Positions 1 through 11,834 are shown, counted from the first letter of the stretch. The stretch is 64,000 bases of DNA from Trichoderma breve (GCF_028502605.1 NC_079237.1:3968001-4032000); one strand, 5' to 3'. The notes: generated from the letters alone by a model not told the origin. Program-made: numbers and translations.

Positions 1-22
1 GGCGTGCAAACCCCCGACAAAC

Positions 23-1599
23 ATGCACGAACTCACACGAGCCGAAACGAATGACTTGACTAAACCAGCTACCAATGAGAAACTTCGGACCAAGACTAAT
101 AATCCTCGAGACAGCCAACGCGCAGAAGGTCCATATTCTATTTACAGTCAAAAAACAAAAATATTTCTTATAATATCCGTCTCCTTCATGGCCATTATTT
201 CTCCACTTTCTTCAGCGGTCTATTTGCCAGCCATTCCCCTGATTAGTCGCGACCTAAATGTTTCACCATCTTTGATCAATCTTACTATCACGACTTATCA
301 GGTTGGTTTCCTATCGTCGCCCCATGATTTTTTGATTAAGTCGCTGATTGCATTCATTTGCAGATATTTCAAGGCATTGCGCCATCTTTCATCGGAACTT
401 TTTCTGATACTTACGGTCGTCGGCCTGCCTATATTATCTGCGGCATTATATATCTGGCAGCCAACATTGGACTGGCTCTCAATAATACCTATGTGGGTTT
501 ATTGGTTCTTCGATGCCTCCAATCGTGTGGAAGCTCAGCTACTATTGCTCTTGGCTCCGCCACTGTAGCCGATCTGGTCACCCGTGCGGAAAGAGGCAAA
601 TTTATCGGATACGCTGGGATGGGCGTGACTCTAGGCCCAGCTATTGGCCCCGTTGTAGGTGGTTTAATCTCAGAGAATTTGGGCTGGAAAGCTCTATTCT
701 GGTTTCTGGCAATTTTGTCCGGTGTACTTTTCTTGTTGATTTTCGTTTTTTTACCCGAGACATGCCGTTCTGTTGTTGGTAATGGCAGCATTCCCAACCC
801 CTGGTGGAACATGTCTCTTCTGGCTTATATTCAGCATCGAAGGAATCCAATTGGGAGTAGTTTGGAAAAGCCGGCAGCCAGAAAGAAAAGACCTAATCCA
901 TTTACTACACTCAAGATTCTTCTTCACAGAGAGTCTGGGATGCTCCTTGGATTTGGCTCGCTCATGTACTCTGGATATTTTTCCGTTCTCACAACACTCT
1001 CCAATGAGCTTTCTGTTCGATTTGGGTACAGTCCAGTTATTATTGGCCTTTGTTACCTTCCAATAGGCGTAGGCAGCATAATCACCAGGTGGACAGTGGG
1101 GTATTTGATCGATCGCAACTTCAAAAGGCATGCTGATAAAGCAGGCTACGAATTTACTACTAATCGTCAGCAAGACATGAGTATACTGAACGTGGAACGG
1201 GCCCGGTTAGAAGTATCTTTACCTCTTATCTACCTCGCCTGCGGCGTCGTATTGGCCTACGGTTGGACTATGGAGAGTAAATCTTCCCTGGCTGGTATCG
1301 AGGTAACCCTCTTTTTTATTGGCATGTTTTTCACCGGGGCTCTAAACGGCCTGAACGTGTTGGTAGTAGATATTAACCCAGATGCACCTGCTACAGCTGT
1401 TGCAGCGAATAACCTCTTCCGTTGCTTAATTAGTGCCGGCGCGGTGGCCATCGCCACTCCGATGATTAACAGAATTGGCTTGGGTTGGATGAGTGCGTTC
1501 ATTGCAGGGGTTTGGGTGATATTTAGCCCATGCGTCTGGATTATAATGCTATTTGGGCATAAATGGCGATCAGGTAAGGGTGACAGGGAGTTGTGTTGA
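23..1599 (+). CDS. MFS drug:H+ antiporter (DHA1, Qdr/Aqr1-like)
   Basis: Probable plasma-membrane proton antiporter exporting drugs or small organic compounds. Two exons, 23-301 and 364-1599, join in phase 0 across a 62-nt GT...AG intron and give about 504 residues, normal for the family. The join restores the DHA1 stretch TYQ/IFQGIAPSF followed by the loop motif SDTYGRRPAY. A hydrophilic N-terminus of about 45 residues precedes the first membrane segment. A central cytoplasmic loop (FLPETCR, then a Lys/Arg-rich stretch near residue 190) separates the two six-helix halves. The first ATG in the window was taken as the start; the true start could lie upstream of the window edge. The substrate cannot be read from the sequence. 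Yeast Qdr and Aqr1 proteins are the nearest family I recognise. Confidence 0.85.
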
Positions 1600-1814
1600 T
1601 TGCGCCGCCCCCTTTTAAAGAAAAAATTGATTTTTATGCCTTCTCTACGAAACATCGAGACGAGAAGAACAGGGTTATATAGCATAGAGTATATAAGATT
1701 AATAATTATTTCTTTATATTACAGCGATTGTTTTGCTCTACTACACTGCCTAGTCGTGGAGCTTTATTACTCTGCCGCATTAAATTTTTCTCCGTTAATT
1801 GATGTATATAAAAC
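1600..1814. other. Gap: downstream flank of the MFS gene
   Basis: AT-rich DNA after the MFS stop codon, with several TATATA-like runs. I see no gene; it probably holds the 3' untranslated region. Confidence 0.4.
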
Positions 1815-2267
1815 ATGGAATTGGTGGGCTTTCTGCCTAGGCAGGAATCAAACTCCATCATAGTGATCCTTAGTCGATTATCATGCATGCTGTTTCCCCA
1901 AAGGCAGATGATACACTATGTGGCACCTGAACTGTTCAGCCAAGATACGGCAATTGTCGAATCAATCAGGAATGACCCCCTATGCCACAACACCGGCGCA
2001 CTGGAGGGTCTGATAGAATTGCTCGATCGGACCATGGTCCTATCGTTGGGCAAGACTAAGATAGGGAAACATGTGCAGAGGGTTCTTCTCATGCACGGGA
2101 CCAGCGAATTCAAGCGGGAAGATGAGGCTACGAAGAAGAAGAAGAAGAAGACATGGATATGGAGGCTCAAGAGGCCGAAGAGATGGAGGAAGAAGAAGCC
2201 AACAATGGGGAAGACAAATCCCAAGAAATGGTTCGAGAAAGGCAGTAAAAGAGTTTCCAAGAGATGA
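1815..2267 (+). pseudogene. Monoacylglycerol lipase C-terminal fragment
   Basis: An open stretch of 150 codons. Its residues about 35-95 read like the C-terminal third of a fungal monoacylglycerol lipase (Yju3/MGLL alpha/beta hydrolase): YVAPELFSQDTAIV, then NDPLCHNTGALEGL, then LLDRT and finally a HGTS strand. The nucleophile elbow (GxSxG) and the N-terminal half are absent upstream. After the HGTS strand the frame runs into an artificial-looking Lys/Arg-rich tail encoded by a GAAGAA repeat. This is best explained as a decayed gene fragment. The other frame through the repeat encodes a Glu-rich run, so that part has no clear coding identity. Confidence 0.5.
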
Positions 2268-2546
2268 ACCTTCCATCCAACAATTTTTGAACGCCTAGAT
2301 GTTGACTGGTTTGACACATTGTTGAGAGTGCATCCACAATCTCTTGTGACAGAATATTGGAATGACATCGACAGGGCTTTGTCGCACCCCCACCGCTCAG
2401 AAATAGATGAGGCACGAGAGGGATACTTGGAGGGACTAGCTAGCATTCTAGGCGAAGCGTCTGGCTTCAGCATTTCCACCTTGTCTAAGCCATCTGGACC
2501 TCTTGGTGCCGTGCTTCACGGCCAAGGGAAATACCCTACATGAACG
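2268..2546 (+). other. Unrecognised open frame after the lipase relic
   Basis: From about 2286 to 2543 an open frame without an early ATG reads a protein-like sequence with WFDTLLRVHP, a YLEGLASILG stretch and KPSGPLGAVLHG before a stop. I do not recognise the family. It could be the end of another broken gene next to the lipase fragment; no intact start or upstream domain is visible. Confidence 0.2.
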
Positions 2547-3077
2547 ACGGCAGGCTTAAAGTTCAATCTTCATCATGTCATGATACGTTTCGCTACCTGC
2601 CTACACACCCATCCGTTGTCCACTGTTACATGCAGTATAGCTTATCATGACCAGATACGGGACTACTCTTGGTATTATGAATCCCTTGTCTCAAGTAACC
2701 TGGGTAATAAGTTCCCACTAGTAACATCTGGGGCGAGTGGTACCTTATGTGTTTGACTCGTGCCTCTGGATAAAACTTAATTAACTCGTTGCAAATTGCC
2801 AAGATATCTCGGGTTTCTGTTCGAATACCGGACCCAGGCTTAGGACACTCCGCCTGGCGGTGTCTGCAGTGATTGGCCACGCCTCAGCCGTGGGAGTTTT
2901 ACCGCGCGGCATTATATAAGCCTTGCAGCACACATAGCCGTGGGTTGCATATATATGTATTCAAAGGTCTGGAAGCTCAGGTTGAAAGTTCCTACTAAAG
3001 CACAACGGCAACAAAATATAATTAAGTCAATCTATTTCCTCCTATGTACCACAACCGTCAAGATACCGTCTTTTGCC
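2547..3077. other. Gap: promoter side of the NmrA-like gene
   Basis: No supportable gene. The right end carries the TATA-like site listed separately. Confidence 0.35.
2911..2920 (+). promoter_or_regulatory. TATA-like element
   Basis: ATTATATAAG lies 158 bp before the start codon of the NmrA-like gene, just after a GC-rich stretch. The position suits a fungal core promoter with a 5' leader of about 100 nt; this is inference from sequence only. Confidence 0.3.
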
Positions 3078-4153
3078 ATGGTTAAAGTTGCCGTAGCAGG
3101 CGGCACTGGTGGCCTTGGGCGAACCATTGTGGAGGCGCTCGCAAACTCCGACCACGAGACCGTCGTTTTGACACGAGAGGTATGCACAATCCTTTTTTCT
3201 TTGCACAGAAGTAGACTTACACTTCATGGCAACTAGCACAACATACATCGCAAGACTATTGCCGGAGTAACCCTGGTAGCCGTCGACTACACTAATGTAG
3301 AGGCTATCGTTCGGACACTCAACGATCACCGAATCCACACGGTGATCTCATCCATGGTAATCAAAGGCTTAGAGCAATCCGAAGCTCAAATAAACCTAAT
3401 TCGCGCAGCCGAAGCCGCACCGTCTGTAAAGAGGTTTACCCCCAGTGAATTCGGTACCCCCCGACTTGAAGCGTAAGTTCCGCTTTCCCAGGCCTGACCT
3501 TGTTGTCTTGCTCAACAATCGTTTGGACTAGATCGACCAAAACAAGTGCTGCCGTCTCAATCAGTTACAAAGATGCCGCAATCGCAGAGCTGGAGAAATC
3601 TCACCTCGAGTTTACTCTCTTCTCTCATGGCGTGTTCATGGATTACTATGGGATGCCCAAATTCCAATCCTACATGACACCCTGGGTATTCGCCATCGAC
3701 ATCGCTCACAAAGTGGCGGGTATCCCAGGGTCCGGCAATGTACCTGCTGTCTATACATATTCTGGAGACGTAGCCAAGTTTGTCGTGGCTGCCATAGGCC
3801 TTCCCGATGGAACATGGCATAAGCATAGTACGATGATTGGTGATCGCCGAACTTTGAATGAGGTCCTCGGTACAGCAGAATCTATTCGTGGAAGCTTTAA
3901 AGTGCAATACGACACCATGCAGAAACTTCAGCAAGGGGAGATAACCGAATTACCGTCCCATGTGCGCTTGTATTCGCAAACTGCGAAAGTGTTGCTCCAA
4001 CAGCGTTTCGCTGGATTGGGTATCGGCATGGAGACTGGGGCATTCGACTTCAACGTTCCAGCAAATGGCGTATCGTTAAATGACCTTTTTCCAGACATTC
4101 ACGTGAAATCTGTGGAAGACATCATTACGGAAGGCTGGGCTGAAAATGCCTAA
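3078..4153 (+). CDS. NmrA-like / isoflavone-reductase-like NAD(P)-binding protein
   Basis: Atypical short-chain dehydrogenase of the NmrA/isoflavone reductase group. These act as NADP(H)-dependent reductases or redox-sensing regulators in the cytosol. Three exons (3078-3179, 3237-3472, 3532-4153) join in frame to about 319 residues, the usual family length. The N-terminus MVKVAVAGGTGGLG is the Rossmann strand with the GGxGxxG dinucleotide motif. RFTPSEFG is the strongly conserved family block near residue 110. Exon 2 ends GC and exon 3 starts A, rebuilding an Ala codon. The last exon carries the substrate-side half. It is convergent with the MFS gene to its right. A distinct paralogue lies at 52394-53749. 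Confidence 0.8.
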
Positions 4154-4960
4154 CATGTCGCTGCCCAAATAGAGTCGACTTTTGTGCTCGCACCTTACTG
4201 GAATTATCCGCCATATGAGTAGAATACTTGGAAGTACTGTTTAAATTATTAAGAAAGGCCCAATAGATCAAATCTGATTGAATGAGACATCAATTTAAAT
4301 TAATTTAGATGTAAAAAGCATTTCCGATGTGAACTCGCTTGGCTTCGGCGCCACTTGGATACTTGGGTGGCCGTTGTACAACGGAATTCGGCTAGAAGAT
4401 TGATAGAGCGGCATAGTGCTTTTAATACAGCAGCATGATCTTGCAGAGGCATGGCTTTTTGCGGATTCAAATTCGCCCAATTCTACCTTCCCCATATATA
4501 CTTCCGAGCAAAGGTGTTATTGCTGGCTGCCTTAACTGCTCACTATAGTACAAAATCAGGGTTGTAAGGTAGGTCGGGTAAACCTTCCATGGGTTTTCAA
4601 CATCATGCTTGGCGTTGCCTCAAATAAGAAGTGTTGCTTATTGAGGCTAGTATGAATATGCGCAGTTGCAGCGGGTAATCAGTTGGGGTGGGGAGAGAAA
4701 TAAGAAAGGATACAAGCGACTGTGAATACAAGTAAAAATTGACTGACTTGGACTCGCCGGAGTCGGTCCTTCGCCGAAGTCCTAGGTCACGCCGTCTTTC
4801 CAAAGGTCTTTTCAGAAAAGATACATTAGCACCATGATGACATGTTAATAGCTGATAGGTATTAGTATAAAATGATAATTCGAGCCAGAGGTATCAAAAG
4901 TGGTTTATCAAGGCAGCAAATCAGCGTAGGATACCTGCGTCTCTGTGATCCCCCGCACCA
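4154..4960. other. Gap between convergent genes
   Basis: Lies between the 3' ends of the NmrA-like gene and the second MFS gene. Short open frames exist, but none resembles a known protein. I see nothing else supportable. Confidence 0.35.
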
Positions 4961-6687
4961 TCACAGGGTCAATGGAAACCTCTGGCGCAGCCGTCCCCCG
5001 AACTTATATATCAACGCTGGGATGGGAATTAACGCCAAGGCAATGAAACCTAACAGAGAAGTCCCCCAGCCGACCCCTAGTGATTTGTACATTTGAGGGC
5101 CGGCAAGGGGGAGGAAAGCCGCGACTATGCATCGCAAAACGGAGAAGGCAGCTAGGCCGCTTGCAGAATGTTGAGGGTAAGCGTCGATTATGTATGCCTG
5201 GGCGGGAAGCCAAATCCCAACGATGGCAATACCAAAGGGAATAATTCCAATAATCGGGACAATCCAATGTACAGCTTGGTCTGCACTCCATCCATACCAG
5301 AAAAATGAAATAGGTAAAACAAAAGCAAAGAAAATACAGTCTGCTAGACGCATCTCAGGCTCAAAAACCCCATGATTAGCCTTAGTCATGCGTACAACAG
5401 TTTTGTCTGACAGCACGGCGAAGATGCCAAGTCCTACTGCATACCCAATAAGCATCGTTAGATAGACTAAGCCAGTAATGCCAATAGACCAGCCATAGCT
5501 GCCCTGAAATACCATCGGAATGGTATTAAAAAGAAGGTATAGGCAACCGTATGCAAAAGCGATGTATAAGGAGATGCTGAATATAATGGCCGAATGGAAA
5601 AGCATTTTCATCGGTCTCACAAATCCGTCAAGAAGAATTTGCCAGGTGGGAAGAAATGGGGTGTCTGGGTTATCGTAGCAGCTGCGAAGTTGTGGGCGGT
5701 TAAGCTCCTGTCGTAATTTCTGTGTTTTGCGCTTGATAAGCACCCGATGGTTTGTTTCACGATTGATGGCCGTTGATATGAGAACTATAATAGCCGCCGG
5801 AATGAAGGTTATCCAGTTCACCCAACGCCATCCTATAGTTTCAGAGACAAACCCTCCTATCAATGGGGCACATGATGGTCCAAAAAGAGGGCCAAGCATC
5901 CATACTGCCATGGCTCGCCCCCTTTCACTGACAGGAAAGAGGTCACTAATAACGGCGCCACCAATTGTCTGGCAGGCCGATCCTCCGATTCCAGTCATAA
6001 AGCGGAAAAAAATAAGCGTGTCTAAAGTAGGGGCTAAGGCGCAGCCGATAAGCCATAGACAAAACCAGAGGTTCGAGACCAACAGAACAATATTGCGGCC
6101 GTAGATTTCGGATAACGGCGACAGAAATAGAGGTCCAACGGCATAACCAAGGAGGAAGATGCTAACAGGCATCGCCCCTTTGGTAGTGCTGGAGACTTCC
6201 AGGTCCTTCTCGATGAAGATGATTGCCGGAGCTAGAATAGAAGAGGCAAATGGTGACATGAAGGTGATCATTGAGAGGAGACAAACTATTAGCCACTTTT
6301 GGCTGTTCTTGAAATTGAGCGGCATGGCCGGGTCATCTTCTCTCTCCCAGCCAACTATATCTTTGTCCAAATCTGAAGTCGGGATTATGGGAGATGGCGG
6401 TTTCTCCTCTGCCTTATTTTGAGGTGGCCTGGTTGGGAGGCCTTGCTCAGTTGCGCTTCCACTCATTTTCATGGGTCCTTCTATGCTGCTGTCTCTCATG
6501 GCGCGCTGTCCAGCAATAGCTGTTAGTATTCGAAGTCACAACGTCTGAAAAGGGTGCTTACGCCTTGAGTCTCAACGTCGAGGATCTGATCGTCTAGCTC
6601 GCCAGCCGCGTTGCTTTTCCTAGTTCCACGCTTCTCACTGGAAATGGCAGAATGTCCCTCCTCAAGAGTTTCTTCGTCCTCCATCAT
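4961..6687 (-). CDS. MFS multidrug/polyamine-type transporter (DHA1)
   Basis: Twelve-helix exporter of the DHA1 class (polyamine/multidrug group). The body is one long exon (6505-4961). A short first exon 6687-6562 encodes an acidic N-terminus starting MMEDEETLEEG; it joins in phase 0 after a 56-nt intron with a clear GTAAGC donor and ACAG acceptor, giving about 556 residues. Diagnostic pieces are DPAMPLNF before helix 1, the loop LSEIYGRN between helices 2 and 3, and SERGRAMAVW with GPLFGPSCAPLIGGF in the helix 4-5 region. Without the first exon the protein would start at MRDSSIEG (6499). Either start is possible, but the in-frame splice favours the longer form. Substrate unknown. Confidence 0.85.
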
Positions 6688-7917
6688 GGCACCAAAGCTC
6701 GTATTGTAGATAGGTCTTATTCCGAATTCAGTATTTGTGTGTGCAGAGTTCGGAGGTAGACAAAGCGGCTTGACAGATTCAAGTATCTAAAGATACCATC
6801 GTACTAGCAGGAGGAGGCGTTTTTATGTTAGAATCGTGGACAAGGGAGATATATGGTGCAGCATTACTTGTGGCCGTCAATATTATTCGCTCTACACTCT
6901 GAACCAAGTTTGTCAGCACCCGCGCGGGCATGGCGTAGACAGAATAGGAGATCTCTACCTTACGAATGAACACCGTCTAGCCGAGTCCGCAAAATGGTGA
7001 TCAAGGGTCCACAGAATGATTCTGTTCAGCGTGCTAGCACTGGGTTGTTGCTAGTGCCCCGGTAGCATAATTGACCTCCAAGGATTCTTATTGACATGTT
7101 ATGGATATGAGGTAGGCTGTTCTCATTTGTCTCAGTGAATCACTTATCTATGACAGTGAACTCGTCCGTTTTCCCCGTTTACTGACACTTTAAATGACTC
7201 TATCGTACGGGAGTTTCTAGGGGGCAAAAGACTTTGATCTAACCTTAATTAAACTTGATGTATTCACTCCCGAGTGCCACACTCTAACTCTGGTTGGTGG
7301 CAACATGAGTCGGTCTACAAGCGTCGAGCCGTTGGATAGGAATACCTTCCACATAACAACCTGTAGAGAGAAATAGTCTTAAATCTAAATAAACAATTTA
7401 TTAAAGAATATTAGAATTCTCTAAATCTACAAGTTTACTTCAGTTAGCAAGATTATTACGTCTTAAGGGCGCCAAACTGAAAGCCAAGCGGTGAGCTTGC
7501 TGTTCAAGTTTCTGATATGTATTATACTCCCAAGACACTAACACGAAGCTACGCCTTGTGGGGTTCGTGATCCGATCCACCGTAGCGTCGGCGGTGAAGC
7601 TACTGATTGGCCATCATTTGGTGCCGCAGCGGAAATTGCGGTATTATCCCGCAGTGCGGGATCGCGTAAGTCCAAGCCAGTGGCTAGACATCTTTTCATT
7701 TTGAACTACAGTCCAAGGTGGCAGAGGCAAAATTAGCCAAGCCTGTTGCCAAGGATAGGCCATTGGTTTTCCCCCTTTGCCAACGATTCCAGTATGTATT
7801 GCGACGGTAAGGGAGTTGGTGTTATAAGTTGCCAAAAGCTTTGCTATACTGTTGTTGGCTTCTATTATATAAATTCCATAAAATATATAAAGAATAGGCT
7901 AATCATACGTCAGCTTC
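6688..7917. other. Gap: MFS promoter side and regulator 3' side
   Basis: About 1.2 kb between two leftward genes, so it holds the MFS promoter and the regulator's 3' end. It includes a very AT-rich patch near 7380-7430. The short open frames show no family resemblance. Confidence 0.35.
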
Positions 7918-9705
7918 TTATATCAGCAATACACTATATCCTAGAACATTCATACAGTTTGGTACATCCCAAGATTCATCAATTTCAGCCCGCATCGACC
8001 ATACTGTTTCCATGACTAACAACGCTTCCTTCATAGTCCCAAACATCTCTAACGGCCCCAGCCGACGCACCAGTGCTCTATATATGGCCTCATCTTCAGG
8101 CGGGGACAAGCAGCCAGATATACACATTGGCCATGTCAGTGCCCGTATCCCAGGCCCTCCTGGAACTTGACAAAGTAGGTCCGTTGCCTTCGCAACTGAC
8201 CAACGAATTTCTTGGTGGTAAGGCTGCCACCCCAGTATGACTACGTTCAAGTAGCTCAGCGTAGCAAGCAACCATACAATTTCGTGCTTGGGCTGCTGGT
8301 TCGCATTTGCGTCAGGCCAAGAATCGACAATTCGGAGTGTGGTGACATCCTGAGCAATGTATTGCCGCTGGCAATGACTCTCCAGAGACTGAATACCTGC
8401 TTTAATTACATCCGATAGGACTTTACCACGAGACTGGAGTTCGCTGACCTGCAAGGAATTGCTCTTCTTGTGCCTGCGCTTCCACTCTTCCAGAGATGCT
8501 ACATCACCTATGACCTGCACAATCCAGTTTCGTAATCCAAAGAACTCGTCAAAGCACAGATAGCCAGCTTGGATTGCTTCAAAGCTCTTCTCATAAGATA
8601 GGGATTCTGGGACAATACTTGCATGGTAACTGGCAAGTTGTGGCAACTTGCCCAAGGTGACACTCGATAAAATGTCGATGTATAGAATTGTGGCTGTAAA
8701 GAATCGCAGCGCCGCTTGGTTTGTGGTCCACGGTCGCCTTAACCCAAACTCCGGAGGCGGCCATTTGTGGGCATGGGTATACAAGCTGTTCAGTGTCTTG
8801 CTCCACTCCTTTGGGTCGGGGAGAATTCGCAAGAAAACTGCAATGGCTGCATTGAGATGCAACTTCCAATTATCCTTGTTAGATGTCGCCACTTCAAAAA
8901 AGATCATTTGAAGAATGCTCTGCATAACCACGAGCCCTTTTTTCATGTCAAAACCTGGAGCATTGGTGTTGATATAATTTACTTCCTTGTGCAACTCTTT
9001 GAGACCAAGCTCTATCTGGCTCTCAAATTTGTGTATCATTTGTATTGTGCATTCATCGTGGGCTCTGTCGCCATTGTTAAGAACAATAGCATAGAACGAC
9101 GTTGATAAGGAAACCGCGCTATGGTACACAGCCTTATTGGTGTGCAGTATTTCCAATATCCAACCTCGGCCACCCGCGAGAATCGATGATCGGTAATGCG
9201 GGAAGAGGTACGGGAAAACATAGTCGAGGTATATCATAAGCAGATGTAACTCTTTATCAGCCTCCCCTTGACCGATTGGCGTCTTGCTTTGCATAGGAGA
9301 ATCCTGCAGCACCGAGCTACTATCGTTGCTAAGTCCAGAAATGAAGGCAACGCTGAGATGGCCAGGAGAAAGATCGGAGTCTGTAAGGGTATCTGTTTTA
9401 TCTATGACGTCCGTAGCAGGAGACTCCGTGTTGATACGGCCAAGATTGTTGGCCTCGGCCTGAAGTATCTCGAGGTGCTTGCGTTTACGCTTCTGGGTGG
9501 CGGAATGTTTTATCTGTGCTTTTATCTCTTCCATCATGTTCGTCTGCCTCACTCCACCGTCCATCCATGGTGGTTTTTCCTCTTCGTAATAACATGTAAT
9601 TTGTAGTGCTTGACAAGTGTCACAGACGGGGCGGTTTTCGGCACACTTCTTGCGTCGGACTCGGCAGGTCCAACAGCCGTCAAACGAGCGGAGCTTGCTG
9701 TACAT
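7918..9705 (-). CDS. Zn2Cys6 transcription factor
   Basis: Nuclear DNA-binding regulator encoded by a single 595-codon exon. The binuclear zinc cluster is at the extreme N-terminus: Cys 11, 14, 21, 28, 31 and 38, with basic residues RVRRKK between the second and third cysteine. A short linker leads into a Lys/Arg-rich segment (about residues 70-80). The remainder is a mostly helical middle-homology region of the Fungal_trans_2 type (for example AYHSAVSLSTSFYA-like helices near 190 and a C-terminal WSMRAEIDESWDVPN block). It is read away from the RidA-like gene at 10831 and towards the MFS gene, either of which could be a target. The ligand and binding site are not visible. Confidence 0.88.
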   Translation of the reverse strand: MYSKLRSFDGCWTCRVRRKKCAENRPVCDTCQALQITCYYEEEKPPWMDGGVRQTNMMEEIKAQIKHSATQKRKRKHLEILQAEANNLGRINTESPATDVIDKTDTLTDSDLSPGHLSVAFISGLSNDSSSVLQDSPMQSKTPIGQGEADKELHLLMIYLDYVFPYLFPHYRSSILAGGRGWILEILHTNKAVYHSAVSLSTSFYAIVLNNGDRAHDECTIQMIHKFESQIELGLKELHKEVNYINTNAPGFDMKKGLVVMQSILQMIFFEVATSNKDNWKLHLNAAIAVFLRILPDPKEWSKTLNSLYTHAHKWPPPEFGLRRPWTTNQAALRFFTATILYIDILSSVTLGKLPQLASYHASIVPESLSYEKSFEAIQAGYLCFDEFFGLRNWIVQVIGDVASLEEWKRRHKKSNSLQVSELQSRGKVLSDVIKAGIQSLESHCQRQYIAQDVTTLRIVDSWPDANANQQPKHEIVWLLATLSYLNVVILGWQPYHQEIRWSVAKATDLLCQVPGGPGIRALTWPMCISGCLSPPEDEAIYRALVRRLGPLEMFGTMKEALLVMETVWSMRAEIDESWDVPNCMNVLGYSVLLI

Positions 9706-10830
9706 GGGCTGCTAGAGGGATGCAAAGGAAGTTGAACTGGGAGTGGACGCAATTGTTTGGGGAATAACGGTCTTGAAATTGAGGTTATCGCTTCATGTTA
9801 TTGTCAAGGTGTAGTGAGCGATGGGAAACGCCTTTACGTTATCCAAATACGGATTTTCATTTGCCCGGAGGGAAGTCCCTTGAAGGGCTGGATTGATAAT
9901 TATTAACTACCTACTAGGGGGGCTTCAAAACCAGCCAACTTCCCGTGTATGCTCCACATAACATGGTGAAGGTGAAACATTGAATCGGTTTGGAAGATTT
10001 AAAAACTGCAATGGCAATGTTGGCTATCATCTTGAGGCGAATTCTTAGTCGATTCTAAATTAGCAGCAATAGTTTCAACAAAGATCGTCATGATTGTGAA
10101 TCCATCGTATCTATTGTAGACCTAAAGAGAACTACGGGGGAGGGGCGCTGTTGTAAACCTCATTGCTGTCAATTCTTCAAGCGCAGTCTTGCTACTATGA
10201 CAGAAATACCGAGCAATAAGAGCATGAATATTCATGAGTAAGCGATAGCTCTTTAATGAGTAATGTATTAACGACATTTTTCGTGACAAGGTGGAATTTC
10301 CGTGCTGGAATTCCGCAAAATGTGGGCCAACGCGGGATCTGTCAGATTTACCAGTGGTGTTTAAACCGGTCTGGCTTTAGTCGCATCATGTACATCCCAA
10401 CCGAAGGCGCATTCGTTCCATTGGAATCTTTATTCAGCATAGGAAGTGTAATGTAATGACTTATCACGTAAATGCCATTATGTGATTTGCAATTGTCAGT
10501 CTTTGGCTAGCAAATTAGTCTATTGAACAGGGTGTACCAAATCATATTCACCAACGCATTACTAATCTTAATAATCTCAATGCAGTTTGAACTAATCGTC
10601 GGGTACTATAATGCTCTTTCGCCAGTGCTAGATCAGTAGCATTCGCGACATCGTATCTCGGAAGTTCCGTGAGTAGGAATTTAGTCTTTATCGGATTTCA
10701 CAGACATAATAGGTTTCGTATATATAACGGAAGTTAGTTGCAGCTACACATTTAAAATTTATGTACCAGGATTGTTTACCACGGCTATCAAGCATCTATC
10801 TATCTTGCATAAATCCAACCTCCACACTCA
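9706..10830. other. Gap: divergent promoter region
   Basis: Separates the start of the regulator (leftward) from the start of the RidA-like gene (rightward). TATATATAACGG near 10719 could be a TATA element for the latter. I see no genes. Confidence 0.35.
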
Positions 10831-11238
10831 ATGTCTTCTTCAATCACCCTTTTCAATCACAATGCCGGGAAGAAGATGGCAGAAACATTCAACTATTCGC
10901 AGGTGGCTAAACTGGCCAACGGAGCTGTTGCTCTTTCTGGAATGTTGGGAGTGGACGCAACCGTGACTCTTGCACCAACCCTAGAGCAGCAGGTTGAGAC
11001 AATCCTGGACCACATAGAAGCAGCACTTGCAGCTGCGAGCGCAAAACCCACAGATGTCTTCAAAGTCATCAGTTACCATATCGATATTGAAGAGAGTGCT
11101 GGTTTGATTACCGCTGGGTGGCTGCGAAGATACAATTTCAAGCCGACGTGGACTGCCATCGGGGTCGCACAATTGGCCATTCCTGGAGCTCGGTTGGAGG
11201 TACAAGTGGAAGCATGGCGCTGCTCTCAAGATATTTAG
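10831..11238 (+). CDS. RidA/YjgF-family protein lacking the deaminase Arg
   Basis: Small cytosolic protein of 135 residues, the usual size for the RidA (YjgF/YER057c/UK114) family. Canonical members hydrolyse reactive enamine/imine intermediates. The fold shows in NYSQVAKLANGAVALSGMLG, then a VETILDHIEAALAAA helix and a C-terminal LEVQVEAW strand. The position that normally carries the catalytic Arg in the RTC motif reads PTWTAIGV here, so the canonical iminohydrolase activity is doubtful. Several RidA subfamilies with this change sit in catabolic or biosynthetic clusters. No intron is needed. A second RidA copy lies at 26853-27284. Confidence 0.8.
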   Translation: MSSSITLFNHNAGKKMAETFNYSQVAKLANGAVALSGMLGVDATVTLAPTLEQQVETILDHIEAALAAASAKPTDVFKVISYHIDIEESAGLITAGWLRRYNFKPTWTAIGVAQLAIPGARLEVQVEAWRCSQDI

Positions 11239-11834
11239 GTCATAGGCCTTGAAAACCTGGAATACGTTACGTAAAGTGGTCCGTTCATCGATGCCACCGG
11301 GATTCTTGAATAAGTATTCTAGATTAAAGAAGCTGGTGGTCATACTATTTATAACTTTAGTTATCAATCTGAATCAGTACCTGAGATCACACCCCATTAG
11401 ATTCATACTGTAGTAGAATAGTAATACAACAGGGTTGTAACTGTAATCACAAGTCATTTTGCCCAGCCTAAGATGCATTAAGGCAAAGGGGCGCCTTTTA
11501 TCGGTAGATGCCTCTAATTCATGCTCCCTTGCAGTAAGTGACGGAATAGAATAGAGATGAATGTATTAGTAGCAAGGTTGGCCGTTCTTGCAATAACTGA
11601 CAAATAACTGACGAAGTGAGTTCGGAAATAATGTTGCTGCTAAAGATATTTTCTTGCTTCTACACTATATCATCAACGACTTTCTGTTACAGTGTTCAAG
11701 TCTTACGGGTTTCAATGCAAATATTTCTTACACATGAAGGCAAAAGGAAGTCAAGTTTAGCTAATCTTATAGGATTCAAGGGAAAGTTGTTGTTGTTATA
11801 ACTGCAAATGTCGATATGCTAAAAATGATTCCAG
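11239..11834. other. Gap between convergent genes
   Basis: 3' sides of the RidA-like gene and the glutathione transferase gene. Nothing recognisable on either strand. Confidence 0.35.

Noticed and set aside
489..1173. Long antisense frames across the first MFS gene
   Set aside because: They mirror the codon pattern of the transporter, have no family resemblance and no splice support.
2040..2479. Minus-strand Leu/Phe-rich frame that looks like a membrane protein
   Set aside because: The hydrophobic run is only the complement of the GAAGAA repeat; no other membrane segments or family motifs occur.
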